46,724 nt of DNA, taken from positions 1 through 46,724 of the forward strand of contig JAKITW010000013.1 of assembly GCA_021647905.1 (NCBI GenBank). The letters run 5' to 3'. Made by a program: the position numbers and the translations under genes. The DNA is from Desulfobacterales bacterium. GTDB lineage: Bacteria; Desulfobacterota; Desulfobulbia; Desulfobulbales; BM004. The notes under the pieces are model-generated. The model searched no databases, was not told the origin of the DNA, and saw nothing but the letters and a program-made list of their open reading frames with translations. Shown here one piece after another: positions 15,502 through 23,777 of this stretch (position 1 is its first letter; every line of letters starts with the position of its first letter).

Positions 15502-18177
15502 ATGCCCGCTCTCCCGCCGATCTATCTCATTGATGGCAGCGCCTATATCTACCGGGCCTATCATGCCATTGCCCCGCTCTCGAACAAGAGCGGGCTGCCC
15601 ACCCATGCGGTGCTGGGCTTTACCAATATTCTCCTCAGGGTGCTGCGCGATAAGGCGGTGGAGTATCTGGCCGTGGCCTTTGACGCCAAGGGTCCCACCT
15701 TCCGCCATGCGGCCTATCCCCGGTACAAGGCCAACCGGCCGGCAATGCCCGACGACCTGATCCCGCAGATCCCCTATATCAAGGAGTTGGTCAAGGCTTA
15801 CAATATCCTCGCCCTGGAGCAGCAGGGGGTGGAGGCCGACGACCTGATCGCCTCGGCGGCCGTTGCCCTGTCCCGGACCGGCCATCCGGTGGTGGTGGTC
15901 TCCGGCGACAAGGACCTGTTCCAACTGGTATCCGACCGGGTAAGCCTGTGGGAGCCGATGAGAGACCTGCACTATGATCCGGCCGCGGTCCATGAAAAAT
16001 ACCAGGTGACCCCGGAGCAGCTGCTCGATTTTTTTGCCCTGATCGGCGATGCCGGCGACAATGTGCCCGGGGTGCCCGGGGTGGGTCCCAAGACCGCGGA
16101 AAAGCTGATCAACCAGTTCGGCTCCCTGGAGGCTCTCTATGCCGATCTGGCCCGGCTGGGCAAGAAAAAACTTACCGAAAAGCTGGCTGCCAACCGCGAG
16201 GCGGCCTTTCTCTCAAAAAAGCTGATCCGGCTCAAGGAAGATGTCCCGGTGCCGCTGGAGCCGGCGGCCTATCAGCGGCAGGAACCGGATATTGTCCGGC
16301 TCAAGGAACTGTTCAGCGAACTCGGCTTCACCCGGCTGCTCAAATCAGAGGTCCCGGCCGGGTCGGTGGGCCGGTCCGGCTTCGTCCTGGTGCAGGACCA
16401 GGACTCCCTTGAACAGATGCTCGGGGAGTTTGACAAGGCCCCTTTCCTGGTGGTCGATACCGAGACCTCCTCCCTGGACCCGCTCACCGCCGACCTGGTC
16501 GGGATCTCGCTCTGTATCTCGGCCGGGCAGGCCTTTTATATCCCGGTCGGCCACCGGGACGAAACCGGCGAACTGCTCCCCGGGCAGATGAAACAACAAA
16601 CGGTCCTGGACCAGCTCCGGCCCTGTCTCGAAGACCCGGAGCTGGCCAAAATCGGCCATAACCTCAAGTTCGACTACTCTGTTTTTCTTACCCATAAGAT
16701 CCGCTTGGCCGGGCCGTTATGGGATACGATGATCGCCTCCTACCTCCTGGAACCGTCGCGCCGCACCCACGGCCTGGACGACCTCTGCCGGGAACACCTG
16801 GACCTGGCCCTGACCAGTTTCGCCGAGGTGACCGATAAGGACAAACGGCCGGACAGCTTTGTCCGGGTAAAACTCGAAGCAGCCAGGGACTATTCCTGCG
16901 AGGATGTCTATGCCACCTGCCGGCTGTGGGAGTTGTTCAGGCCAAGGCTGGAACAAGACGGGCTCTGGCCGCTTTTTGCCGAGCTGGAGATGCCCCTGGT
17001 ACCGATCCTGGCCAATATGGAACGGACCGGGATCATTGTTGACAGTAAACTGCTGGCCGATCTGTCCACCGAGTTCGCGGCCCAGCTCGATGAGCTGGAA
17101 AAGGAGATCCATCACCTGGCCGGCGGCCCGTTCAATATCAACTCCCCGCGGCAACTGGGCGAGGTCCTGTTCGACAAACTCAAATTACCCCACGGTCGCA
17201 AGACCAAGACCGGCTTTTCCACCGATGTCAAGGTGCTGCAGAAGCTGGCCCATGTGGAGATCGTCCAGCAGGTCATGGCCTATCGCAACCTGGCCAAGCT
17301 GAAATCCACCTATGTGGATAAGCTGGCCTCCCTGGTCCACCCGGTCAGCGGCCGGCTCCATACCTCCTTCAACCAGACCGTCACCGCCACCGGCCGGTTG
17401 AGCAGCAGCAACCCCAATCTCCAGAATATCCCGATCCGGACCGCGGCAGGGCAGCGGATCAGGGAGGCCTTTGTCCCGGCGGTCGGCCATTTTTTTATCG
17501 CCGGCGACTACTCCCAGATCGATCTGCGGGTCCTGGCCCATTACTCCCAGGACCCGGCGCTTTTGGCCGCCTTCCGTTCAGGCGAGGACATCCACGCCCG
17601 CACCGCGGCCGAGATCTATATGGTCTCGCCGCTGTTGATCACCCCTGAGATGCGGCGGGTGGCCAAGACCATCAATTTCGGCATTGTCTACGGAATGAGC
17701 AGTTTCGGGCTGGCCAACCAGCTCGACCTGAGCCGGAGCGCGGCCCAGACCTTTATTGACCGTTATTTTGCCCATTACGCCGGGGTTAAACGCTTCATGA
17801 CCGATATCGTTGACCAGGCCCGGCGAGACGGGTATGTCACCACCCTGCTCAACCGGCGCCGCTTTCTCCCGGACATCAACAGCCGCAACCGGAACCAGCG
17901 GGAGTTTGCCGAACGCACCGCGATCAACACCCCGATCCAGGGCACGGCCGCGGACATCATCAAGCTGGCAATGATCAAGGTGGACGCGGCCCTGGCCCGG
18001 GCGGAAATGAACGCCCGGATGCTGCTGCAGATCCATGACGAACTGGTCTTCGAGGCGCCGGAGGACGAGGTGGAACAGACAAAGGGGCTGGTCAGGGAGG
18101 CAATGGAATCGGTGCTCACCCTGGACGTGCCGCTGGTGGTCAACATGGCCAGCGGAAAAAACCTGGCGGAGGTATAG
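15502..18177 (+). CDS. polA: DNA polymerase I
   Basis: Family A polymerase for Okazaki-fragment processing and repair gap filling; 891 aa with all three domains. The 5' nuclease (1-~290) has YLIDGSAYIYRAYHA, EADDLIA and GDAGDNVPGVPGVGPKTA. The 3'-5' proofreading domain (~310-500) keeps DTETSSLDP, IGHNLKFDYS and YSCEDVYAT, so it looks active, unlike many Gram-positive PolAs. The polymerase (~510-891) has TATGRLSSSNPNLQNIP, DYSQIDLRVLAH, RRVAKTINFGIVYGM and QIHDELVFE. The ATG follows CAGGGGAAAAAC. It stands alone, divergent from the toxin-antitoxin pair. Confidence 0.98.
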   Translation: MPALPPIYLIDGSAYIYRAYHAIAPLSNKSGLPTHAVLGFTNILLRVLRDKAVEYLAVAFDAKGPTFRHAAYPRYKANRPAMPDDLIPQIPYIKELVKAYNILALEQQGVEADDLIASAAVALSRTGHPVVVVSGDKDLFQLVSDRVSLWEPMRDLHYDPAAVHEKYQVTPEQLLDFFALIGDAGDNVPGVPGVGPKTAEKLINQFGSLEALYADLARLGKKKLTEKLAANREAAFLSKKLIRLKEDVPVPLEPAAYQRQEPDIVRLKELFSELGFTRLLKSEVPAGSVGRSGFVLVQDQDSLEQMLGEFDKAPFLVVDTETSSLDPLTADLVGISLCISAGQAFYIPVGHRDETGELLPGQMKQQTVLDQLRPCLEDPELAKIGHNLKFDYSVFLTHKIRLAGPLWDTMIASYLLEPSRRTHGLDDLCREHLDLALTSFAEVTDKDKRPDSFVRVKLEAARDYSCEDVYATCRLWELFRPRLEQDGLWPLFAELEMPLVPILANMERTGIIVDSKLLADLSTEFAAQLDELEKEIHHLAGGPFNINSPRQLGEVLFDKLKLPHGRKTKTGFSTDVKVLQKLAHVEIVQQVMAYRNLAKLKSTYVDKLASLVHPVSGRLHTSFNQTVTATGRLSSSNPNLQNIPIRTAAGQRIREAFVPAVGHFFIAGDYSQIDLRVLAHYSQDPALLAAFRSGEDIHARTAAEIYMVSPLLITPEMRRVAKTINFGIVYGMSSFGLANQLDLSRSAAQTFIDRYFAHYAGVKRFMTDIVDQARRDGYVTTLLNRRRFLPDINSRNRNQREFAERTAINTPIQGTAADIIKLAMIKVDAALARAEMNARMLLQIHDELVFEAPEDEVEQTKGLVREAMESVLTLDVPLVVNMASGKNLAEV

Positions 18178-18310
18178 TTTTTGATAAGGTGAGTTTTTCT
18201 GTCGAGTTGATCTTCTGCAAATGGTTCATCTAAACGCTTACAGGCCGGTGGTTTCCGCCTGCGCCACGGCCACCGAGGGCAAGCTGAAAAAACATAATGG
18301 AGGTTTGACG

Positions 18311-18769
18311 ATGAAATCGTTCCTGTTCGGACTGTTCGCGTTTGGTCTTATGTTTCTCCTTGCAAACACGGTCCAGGCGGCCGACATTACCAACGGCAGC
18401 CTGGTGGAGTTGAAGGATTTCGGCCGCATGGCCCGGTATGACAAGACCACTGACGCGCCGGCCACCGGCGCAACCCCTGAGGACCGGATCAGCTTCCGGG
18501 TCGTGGAGAAGACCTCGGAGATCCCGGCGGCCCGGCCAGGGGACGCCTTTGGCATCTTCTGGCAGGTCTCCCGGCCGGGAGACTACACCCTGGTCCTTAT
18601 TGATCCCCTGGGCGAACGGGTGATCAAGCAGAGTTATCAGCCGAAGATCACCTACCAGCAGACGATCCAGGTCTGCAGCGGCACCAGGCCGGGGCTGCAC
18701 GCCTTTGAGATCCGCTACCAGGGCAAGGTCCAGCTCCGCAAGGAATTTCATCTAACCCTGGCCAGATAA
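18311..18769 (+). CDS. Small secreted protein of unknown function
   Basis: 152 aa from ATG 18311, with TGGAGG eight bases ahead; an upstream in-frame ATG at 18221 has no such site. A strong signal peptide (MKSFLFGLFAFGLMFLLANT, cleavage near VQAA) precedes a ~130-residue domain. That domain contains SFRVVEKTSEIPAARPGDAF, GIFWQVSRPGDYTLVLIDPL and LHAFEIRYQGKVQLRKEF, read as an all-beta, immunoglobulin-like pattern that may respond to a ligand or partner in the periplasm. I do not recognise the family. It follows polA by 133 bases and converges on the ABC-F gene, ending two bases from it. Confidence 0.75.
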   Translation: MKSFLFGLFAFGLMFLLANTVQAADITNGSLVELKDFGRMARYDKTTDAPATGATPEDRISFRVVEKTSEIPAARPGDAFGIFWQVSRPGDYTLVLIDPLGERVIKQSYQPKITYQQTIQVCSGTRPGLHAFEIRYQGKVQLRKEFHLTLAR

Positions 18770-18771
18770 GT

Positions 18772-20772
18772 TCAGTTGCCCAACAGCTCGGCGTAGCAGC
18801 CCTCGATCCTCTCCACCTCGGCCTGGGCGGTCTCCCACTTGTAGTACTGCCGGTCGAGCCGCTCTTCGATTTTTTTATATTCACGGCTGTATCCGGAAAA
18901 GGCCTCCTGGTCCTGGTAGAGTTCCGGGTCGGCCAGTTGCCGCTCCAGTTCCTTTTTCCGGGCCTCCAGTTTTTCGATCTCTGTTTCAGCGGTCTGCGCC
19001 TGGTTCCGGAACGGGGCGATTTTTTTACTCTTCTCCTGGCGGAGCCGGGCCTGGGTCTGGCGGACGGCCCTGCCCCGGGTCCGATCCGGCCCGGATTCCC
19101 CGGCCGACACCCTAAGCGCGGTTACTGGACTCTTTGCCTGCGGCCCGGTCCCGGCCGACAGCCGCTCCTGCTCAAGCCTGGCCAGATAATCGTCGATATT
19201 GCCCTCGTACAGGGATGAGCGGCCATCCTTGATCTCCAGGACCTTGTTGACGAACGAGTTGACAAAATAGCGGTTATGGGAGACCACGATGATCGAGCCG
19301 TTGTACTGCCGCATCGCCTCCTGCAACACCTCCTGGGATTTCATGTCCAGGTGGTTGGTGGGCTCATCCAGGACCAGCAGATTGGCCGGGGTGACGATCA
19401 TCCTGGCCAGGGCCAGCCTGCTCTTCTCGCCGCCGGACAGGACCCGGACCTTTTTGTCCACCTCGTCGCCCTGGAACAGAAAGGCGCCCAGCAGCGACCG
19501 GACCCGGGTCATCGGCATGGTCTCCGCCATCCCCCATACCGTCTCCAGGGCGGTGTAGTCATGGGGCAGTTCCTGGGCCTGGTGCTGGCCGAAATAGGAG
19601 AGGGTGACGTTATGGCCCAGCCGCACCGTGCCCTGGTCCGGCTCAAGCAGCCCGGCCAGGATCTTCATCAGGGTGGATTTGCCGGCGCCGTTCACCCCGA
19701 CCACTGCCAGTTTATCGCCCCGCTGCATCTCAAAACCGAGATCAACAAACACCCGCTGGTCGGCAAAACTCTTGGCCAGCCCCTCCACGGTCAGCACCTG
19801 CCGGCCGCAGTCCGCGGCCAGCGGGAAACGGAAGGAGACCTCCTGTTCGCTTTCCGCCAGTTCGATCCGCTCCATTTTGGCCAGCTGTTTGACCCGGCTC
19901 TGGACCTGTCTGGCCTTGGTTGACTTGGCCCGGAACCGCTGGACAAAACGCATGGTCTGCTTGATCCGGGCCTGCTGGTTCTCATAGGCGGCCCGCTCCA
20001 CCTGGAGCCGAACCTCCTTGTCAGCCACGTATTTGGAGTAATTTCCCTTGTATGCCGTCAACCGGCCCAGGCTCAACTCCCAGGTGATCTCGGTTGTCTT
20101 GTCCAGGAAAATGCGGTCATGGGAGATGATCACCAGGCCGCTGTCGCAGGTGACCAGAAAATTCTCGAGCCAGGTCAGGGAGTCGAGATCAAGATGGTTG
20201 GTGGGCTCGTCCAACAGCAGCAGATCGGGCCGGGCCAGGAGCAGCTTGGCCAGCATCAGCCGCATCAGCCAGCCGCCGCTCAAGGTACGGCTGGGCCGGT
20301 CGAAATCGCTCTCAGCGAAACCCAGCCCCTTCAACACCTTTTCGATCCGGGATTGCACCCGATAGATGTCAATGCCCTCCAGCCGGTGCTGGAGCTGCCC
20401 CTGGCGTTTCAACAGCTGAGAAAATTCCGGGCTCTCCGGGGGGATGGCGGCCAGTTCCCTGTTCACCAGCTCAAGATCCTGCTGCATAACCAGGGCCTCG
20501 GCAAAGGCGGTCTCAGCCTCCTGATAGATGGTGCGCTCCGAGGTCAGACCGCTGGCCTCCTGGGGCAGGTAGGCCACGGAAAAATTGCGCGGCCGGGTCA
20601 CCACCCCACTGTCGGTTTCGATCTGGTTGGCAATGATCTTCAGCAGGGTCGACTTGCCGGCGCCGTTGACCCCGACCAGGCCGATCCGTTCATTGGGATT
20701 GATCCGGGCCGAGACCTCCTTGAACAGGTGCTTGTCGCCGTAGCTGATGTCCAGTTTATTGATGGTGAGCAT
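18772..20772 (-). CDS. ABC-F ATPase (ribosome-associated, Uup/YheS-like)
   Basis: Soluble ATPase with two ABC domains and no membrane part; ABC-F proteins act on the ribosomal E-site region. Domain 1 (~1-250): Walker A GVNGAGKSTL, signature LSGGWLMRLMLAKLL, Walker B LLLLDEPTNHLDLDSL. A linker of ~80 residues (VERAAYENQQARIKQTMRFV) is the tRNA-interaction motif region. Domain 2 (~320-540) repeats GVNGAGKSTL, LSGGEKSRLALARM and LLVLDEPTNHLD. A charged coiled-coil tail (~570-666, ETEIEKLEARKKELERQL) resembles the Uup C-terminus. Assignment among the ABC-F subfamilies would need a tree. Confidence 0.92.
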   Translation of the reverse strand: MLTINKLDISYGDKHLFKEVSARINPNERIGLVGVNGAGKSTLLKIIANQIETDSGVVTRPRNFSVAYLPQEASGLTSERTIYQEAETAFAEALVMQQDLELVNRELAAIPPESPEFSQLLKRQGQLQHRLEGIDIYRVQSRIEKVLKGLGFAESDFDRPSRTLSGGWLMRLMLAKLLLARPDLLLLDEPTNHLDLDSLTWLENFLVTCDSGLVIISHDRIFLDKTTEITWELSLGRLTAYKGNYSKYVADKEVRLQVERAAYENQQARIKQTMRFVQRFRAKSTKARQVQSRVKQLAKMERIELAESEQEVSFRFPLAADCGRQVLTVEGLAKSFADQRVFVDLGFEMQRGDKLAVVGVNGAGKSTLMKILAGLLEPDQGTVRLGHNVTLSYFGQHQAQELPHDYTALETVWGMAETMPMTRVRSLLGAFLFQGDEVDKKVRVLSGGEKSRLALARMIVTPANLLVLDEPTNHLDMKSQEVLQEAMRQYNGSIIVVSHNRYFVNSFVNKVLEIKDGRSSLYEGNIDDYLARLEQERLSAGTGPQAKSPVTALRVSAGESGPDRTRGRAVRQTQARLRQEKSKKIAPFRNQAQTAETEIEKLEARKKELERQLADPELYQDQEAFSGYSREYKKIEERLDRQYYKWETAQAEVERIEGCYAELLGN

Positions 20773-20779
20773 TTTTTTA

Positions 20780-20826
20780 ATTCAGCGGTTTGAACGTTCA
20801 AACGGTTCAAACGGTTCGCACGGTTT
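20780..20826. repeat. GTTTRAAC-type short repeats at the 3' end of the radical SAM gene
   Basis: GCGGTTTGAACGTTCAAACG followed by GTTCAAACGGTTCGCACGG uses the same vocabulary as the repeats around the S23 gene. The last codons of the radical SAM gene (ETVRTV) and its TGA are written by this block. Confidence 0.75.
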
Positions 20827-21871
20827 CAAAAATCGAACCGCTGGCAGGGGAGTTGCCGATAAGTTGCACCGTGTACCGGGCCTGATCCGGCACGATCTCG
20901 ATTTTGGAATCGCTCAACAGCCCCAGGGCCTGGAGCCGCTTTATATTAGAGTTTTTCCAGCCGCGCAGGGCGGATTCGTCCTGCGCGGCCACCGCCAGCC
21001 GGGCCGGGCCGGACCCGGCGAGCAGGCGCCGGGCCGTCTTGAAAAAGAGCCGGGCAAGGACCAGTTCGCCAAAGGCCGGATGATAGGGCCCGGCCACAAC
21101 CTTGGCGGCAAGCTCCGGCAACGGCTGCAAACCCATCCGCGCCACCGGGATATCATGTTGGGCAAAAAAAACCTTTGCCCGGGCCGCCAGGGCCACGGCC
21201 CGGTTCAGGCCCAAGGGCCGGTAGCGGCCAACAGCGGTCAAATCGGCCAGCCCGCTGCCCGCTATGACCACCGTTGGATAGAGCCGGACAAAATCAGGGG
21301 CCAGTTCAGCCACCCGCGCTATCGTGTCAAGGAAGCGCACCGTACTGTCGCCAGGCAGGCCGAGCATCAGCTGGAGCCCCACCCGGATCCCGGCCCGGCG
21401 GAGATGCGCCACCGCCTGGACCACCTGGGCGGCGCCATGGCCGCGCCGGCTGGCGGCAAGCACTTCATCCTGCATCGACTGCACCCCCAGTTCCACCACT
21501 TCCACCCCGTGTCGGCTTAGAAAAGCCGGGGTCTCTTCAACCACATAGTCCGGCCGGGTGGAGAGCCGGAGGGCATCCACCCGGCCGTCGGCCAGATAGG
21601 GGTTAACCGCGCGCAACAATTCTTTTTGCCGGGCCTGGTCCATGCCGGTAAAGCTGCCGCCGTAGAAGGCGACCTGGACCCGGGCCCCGGGAAAACGGCG
21701 GGGCCGGGCCAGCCAGGTATCAATGACCGCAATCACCCCTGCCGGAGTGAGAGTCACTGCCTGGCGGCCGTCATTGTTGCCGATGATCGCATGCTGGTCG
21801 CAGAAAATACAGCGATGGGGGCAGCCCTGGTGGGCAACAAAAACCGGGATTACCAACTGAGAAAAAGACAC
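20807..21871 (-). CDS. Elp3-like radical SAM protein
   Basis: 354 aa. The 4Fe-4S/AdoMet motif is C17-P-H-R-C21-I-F-C24 (CxxxCxxC). It is followed by YGGSFTGMD (as in Elp3/YhcC-like proteins), RPDYVVEE, VELGVQSMQDEVL and GLQLMLGLPGD, the usual radical SAM barrel strands. No GNAT acetyltransferase domain follows; the C-terminal ~100 residues are short and Arg/Ala-rich. The likely role is a radical-mediated modification (RNA or small molecule), substrate unknown. GTG at 21871 shares its G with the rnc stop (TAGTG), so the two are translationally coupled. The last residues come from repeat DNA. Confidence 0.9.
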   Translation of the reverse strand: MSFSQLVIPVFVAHQGCPHRCIFCDQHAIIGNNDGRQAVTLTPAGVIAVIDTWLARPRRFPGARVQVAFYGGSFTGMDQARQKELLRAVNPYLADGRVDALRLSTRPDYVVEETPAFLSRHGVEVVELGVQSMQDEVLAASRRGHGAAQVVQAVAHLRRAGIRVGLQLMLGLPGDSTVRFLDTIARVAELAPDFVRLYPTVVIAGSGLADLTAVGRYRPLGLNRAVALAARAKVFFAQHDIPVARMGLQPLPELAAKVVAGPYHPAFGELVLARLFFKTARRLLAGSGPARLAVAAQDESALRGWKNSNIKRLQALGLLSDSKIEIVPDQARYTVQLIGNSPASGSIFETVRTV

Positions 21872-22620
21872 TATCCGGTCTTGGCCACGGCCGGCAACAG
21901 GCGGTCAAGGTCCTGGAGGGCCGCGGCCGCGGCCTGCTGCTCGGCCTCCTTCTTGCTCCCGGCCCGGCCGCTGGCCAGGACCTGTCCCTGGAAACGGACC
22001 GCCACGGTAAACTGCCGGTCATGGGCCGGGCCCTCCTCCTTTTCCACGCTGTAGGTCGGGGCCTCGTTGTATTGTTCCTGGATCTTCTCCTGCAGCCGGC
22101 TCTTTGCGTCCGCCACCAGCAGGTCCTCCTTGCGGCCCTTGATCAGGGGGGCAAAAAACCGCTCCACCAGGGCCGCGGTGGTATCATAGCCGCTGTCCAG
22201 GAAGATGGCCCCGATCAGGGCCTCGTAGGAGCCGGAAAGAATCGATGGTTTTTGCCGGCCGCTGGTGGCGTCCTCGCCCTTACCGAGAAAGATGGTCTCG
22301 CCCAGGCCGATGCCCCGGGCCATCCCGGCCAGGCCGGCCTCGTTGACCAGGGCCGCCCGGAGCCGGGTAAGCTCGCCCTCCTTCAACTTCGGATATTTTT
22401 GAAAAAGCAACAACCCCACCGCCAGATCCAGCACCGCGTCACCGAGAAACTCCAGGGTCTCGTTGTCCTGGCCGGCCATGCCCTGTTCAAAGGCAAAGGA
22501 ACTGTGGATCAGGGCCCGCTGCAACAGGATCGGCTCCTTGAACCGATAATCCAGACGCGCCTCCAGGGCCGCCAGTCTTTGCCGGTTTTTCCGGGCCATG
22601 GTTTGGATCGTCGCTGCCAT
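21871..22620 (-). CDS. rnc: Ribonuclease III
   Basis: Double-strand-specific RNA endonuclease for rRNA processing and decay. 249 aa from ATG 22620 (GGGGGGAAAAAC ahead); the frame is open to 22680, but those residues are Gly/Pro-rich and not family-like. The signature NETLEFLGDAVLDLAVG holds the catalytic residues, with the Mg-binding E in SYEALIGAIFLDSGYD. A C-terminal dsRNA-binding domain (~170-240) ends SKKEAEQQAAAAAL. It is coupled to the downstream radical SAM gene. Confidence 0.97.
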   Translation of the reverse strand: MAATIQTMARKNRQRLAALEARLDYRFKEPILLQRALIHSSFAFEQGMAGQDNETLEFLGDAVLDLAVGLLLFQKYPKLKEGELTRLRAALVNEAGLAGMARGIGLGETIFLGKGEDATSGRQKPSILSGSYEALIGAIFLDSGYDTTAALVERFFAPLIKGRKEDLLVADAKSRLQEKIQEQYNEAPTYSVEKEEGPAHDRQFTVAVRFQGQVLASGRAGSKKEAEQQAAAAALQDLDRLLPAVAKTG

Positions 22621-22687
22621 GTTTTTCCCCCCGCTTTCCCCTGCCGCGCCGGGACCAGCGCCATTTACCGGAGAAAACACTTTCTGC

Positions 22688-22715
22688 TTGTCAAAAAAAA
22701 TTATCTATGTTTAAG
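22688..22715 (+). promoter_or_regulatory. Putative promoter for tRNA-Cys
   Basis: TTGTCA (22688-22693), 16 bases that are A/T-rich, TTTAAG (22710-22715), about 36 bases ahead of the tRNA. Confidence 0.4.
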
Positions 22716-22751
22716 ATGTCGCCACGAGAAAGCCGATGGTTTCTCAAGAGG

Positions 22752-22827
22752 GGCGGCGTAGCCAAGCGGCTAAGGCAGCGGTCTGCAAAACCGTTATTCA
22801 CCGGTTCAAATCCGGTCGCCGCCTCCA
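22752..22827 (+). tRNA. tRNA-Cys (anticodon GCA)
   Basis: Acceptor arms GGCGGCG and CGCCGCC with encoded T-CCA. The anticodon stem-loop is GCGGT-CTGCAAA-ACCGT with anticodon GCA. The T arm is ACCGG-TTCAAAT-CCGGT. Confidence 0.96.
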
Positions 22828-22840
22828 TGGTGCATCAACA

Positions 22841-22875
22841 AAGGGTCAGCCCTGGCAACGGGCTGACCCTTTTTT
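22841..22875 (+). terminator. Intrinsic terminator after tRNA-Cys
   Basis: A perfect 12-bp stem AAGGGTCAGCCC / GGGCTGACCCTT with a 7-base loop and a following T-run. It also separates the tRNA from convergent nadC, whose stop is 15 bases away. Confidence 0.92.
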
Positions 22876-22889
22876 AATCAGGCCGGTTA

Positions 22890-23729
22890 TCACTGCTTGA
22901 ACTGCATGCTGATATCAACGGCCGGCGCGGAATGGGTCAAGCTGCCCACTGAGATCAGGTCCACTCCGGTTTCAGCGATCTGCCGGACCGTGTCCAGGGT
23001 GACCCCGCCCGATGCCTCGAGCAGGGCCCGGCCGCGGACCAGGATTACCGCCTCGCGCATGGTCGGAATCCCCATGTTGTCGAGCATGATGATATCCACC
23101 CCGCAGGAGAGACAGTCCCGCACCTGCTGGATCGTTGCCGCCTCCACCTCAATCTTCAGGGTATGGGGGATCAGGGGCCGCAGCCGCTGCACCGCCTCCT
23201 GGATCGAGCCGCAGGCCGCGATATGGTTGTCCTTGACCAGGACGCCGTCGGCCAGGTTGTAGCGATGGTTGAAGCCGCCGCCGACCCGCACCGCGTATTT
23301 CTCCAGGGTTCGCAGGCCCGGGGTGGTCTTGCGGGTATCGATGATCCGCACCGGCAGGGGCTTGACCTTGTCCACGAACCGGGAGGTGAGGGTGGCGATC
23401 CCTGAGAGATGCCGGGCCAGGTTCAACGCCACCCGCTCGGCCTTGAACAGGTCGACCACCGGACCCCGTATCGTGAGCAGGACGTCGCCGGCCGCGGCCC
23501 GGGTTCCTTCTTCCTTTACAGAGACAATCTTGATCCCCGGATTCTGAACCAGGAAGACCTCGGTTGCCACCGGCCGGATCCCGGCGCAGACCAGGGACTC
23601 CTTGGCCACCAGCACCGCCTCCCCGGTCTGGTCCGGTTGGAAGATCGCCTCGGTGGTCAGGTCGCCGCCGCCGATATCCTCGGCCAGATAGGCGGCAATC
23701 GCCTGGCGAAGTGGTGTCCGTTCCATCAT
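22890..23729 (-). CDS. nadC: Quinolinate phosphoribosyltransferase (nicotinate-nucleotide pyrophosphorylase)
   Basis: Makes nicotinate mononucleotide from quinolinate and PRPP in de novo NAD synthesis. 279 aa, usual length. AYLAEDIGGGDLTTEAIF opens the protein. ERVALNLARHLSGIATLTS, the basic RIIDTRKTTPGLRTLEKYAV and GGGFNHRYNLADGVLVKDNH line the active site. VDIIMLDNMGIPTMREAV and the end VGSLTHSAPAVDISMQF follow. It lies 48 bases downstream of valS on the same strand, so probably co-transcribed. No nadA or nadB is in view. Confidence 0.97.
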   Translation of the reverse strand: MMERTPLRQAIAAYLAEDIGGGDLTTEAIFQPDQTGEAVLVAKESLVCAGIRPVATEVFLVQNPGIKIVSVKEEGTRAAAGDVLLTIRGPVVDLFKAERVALNLARHLSGIATLTSRFVDKVKPLPVRIIDTRKTTPGLRTLEKYAVRVGGGFNHRYNLADGVLVKDNHIAACGSIQEAVQRLRPLIPHTLKIEVEAATIQQVRDCLSCGVDIIMLDNMGIPTMREAVILVRGRALLEASGGVTLDTVRQIAETGVDLISVGSLTHSAPAVDISMQFKQ

Positions 23730-23777
23730 ATCTATTATTACAGGGAAGGGGTCCAGCCCTCTCCCCTTTCTCCTTGG

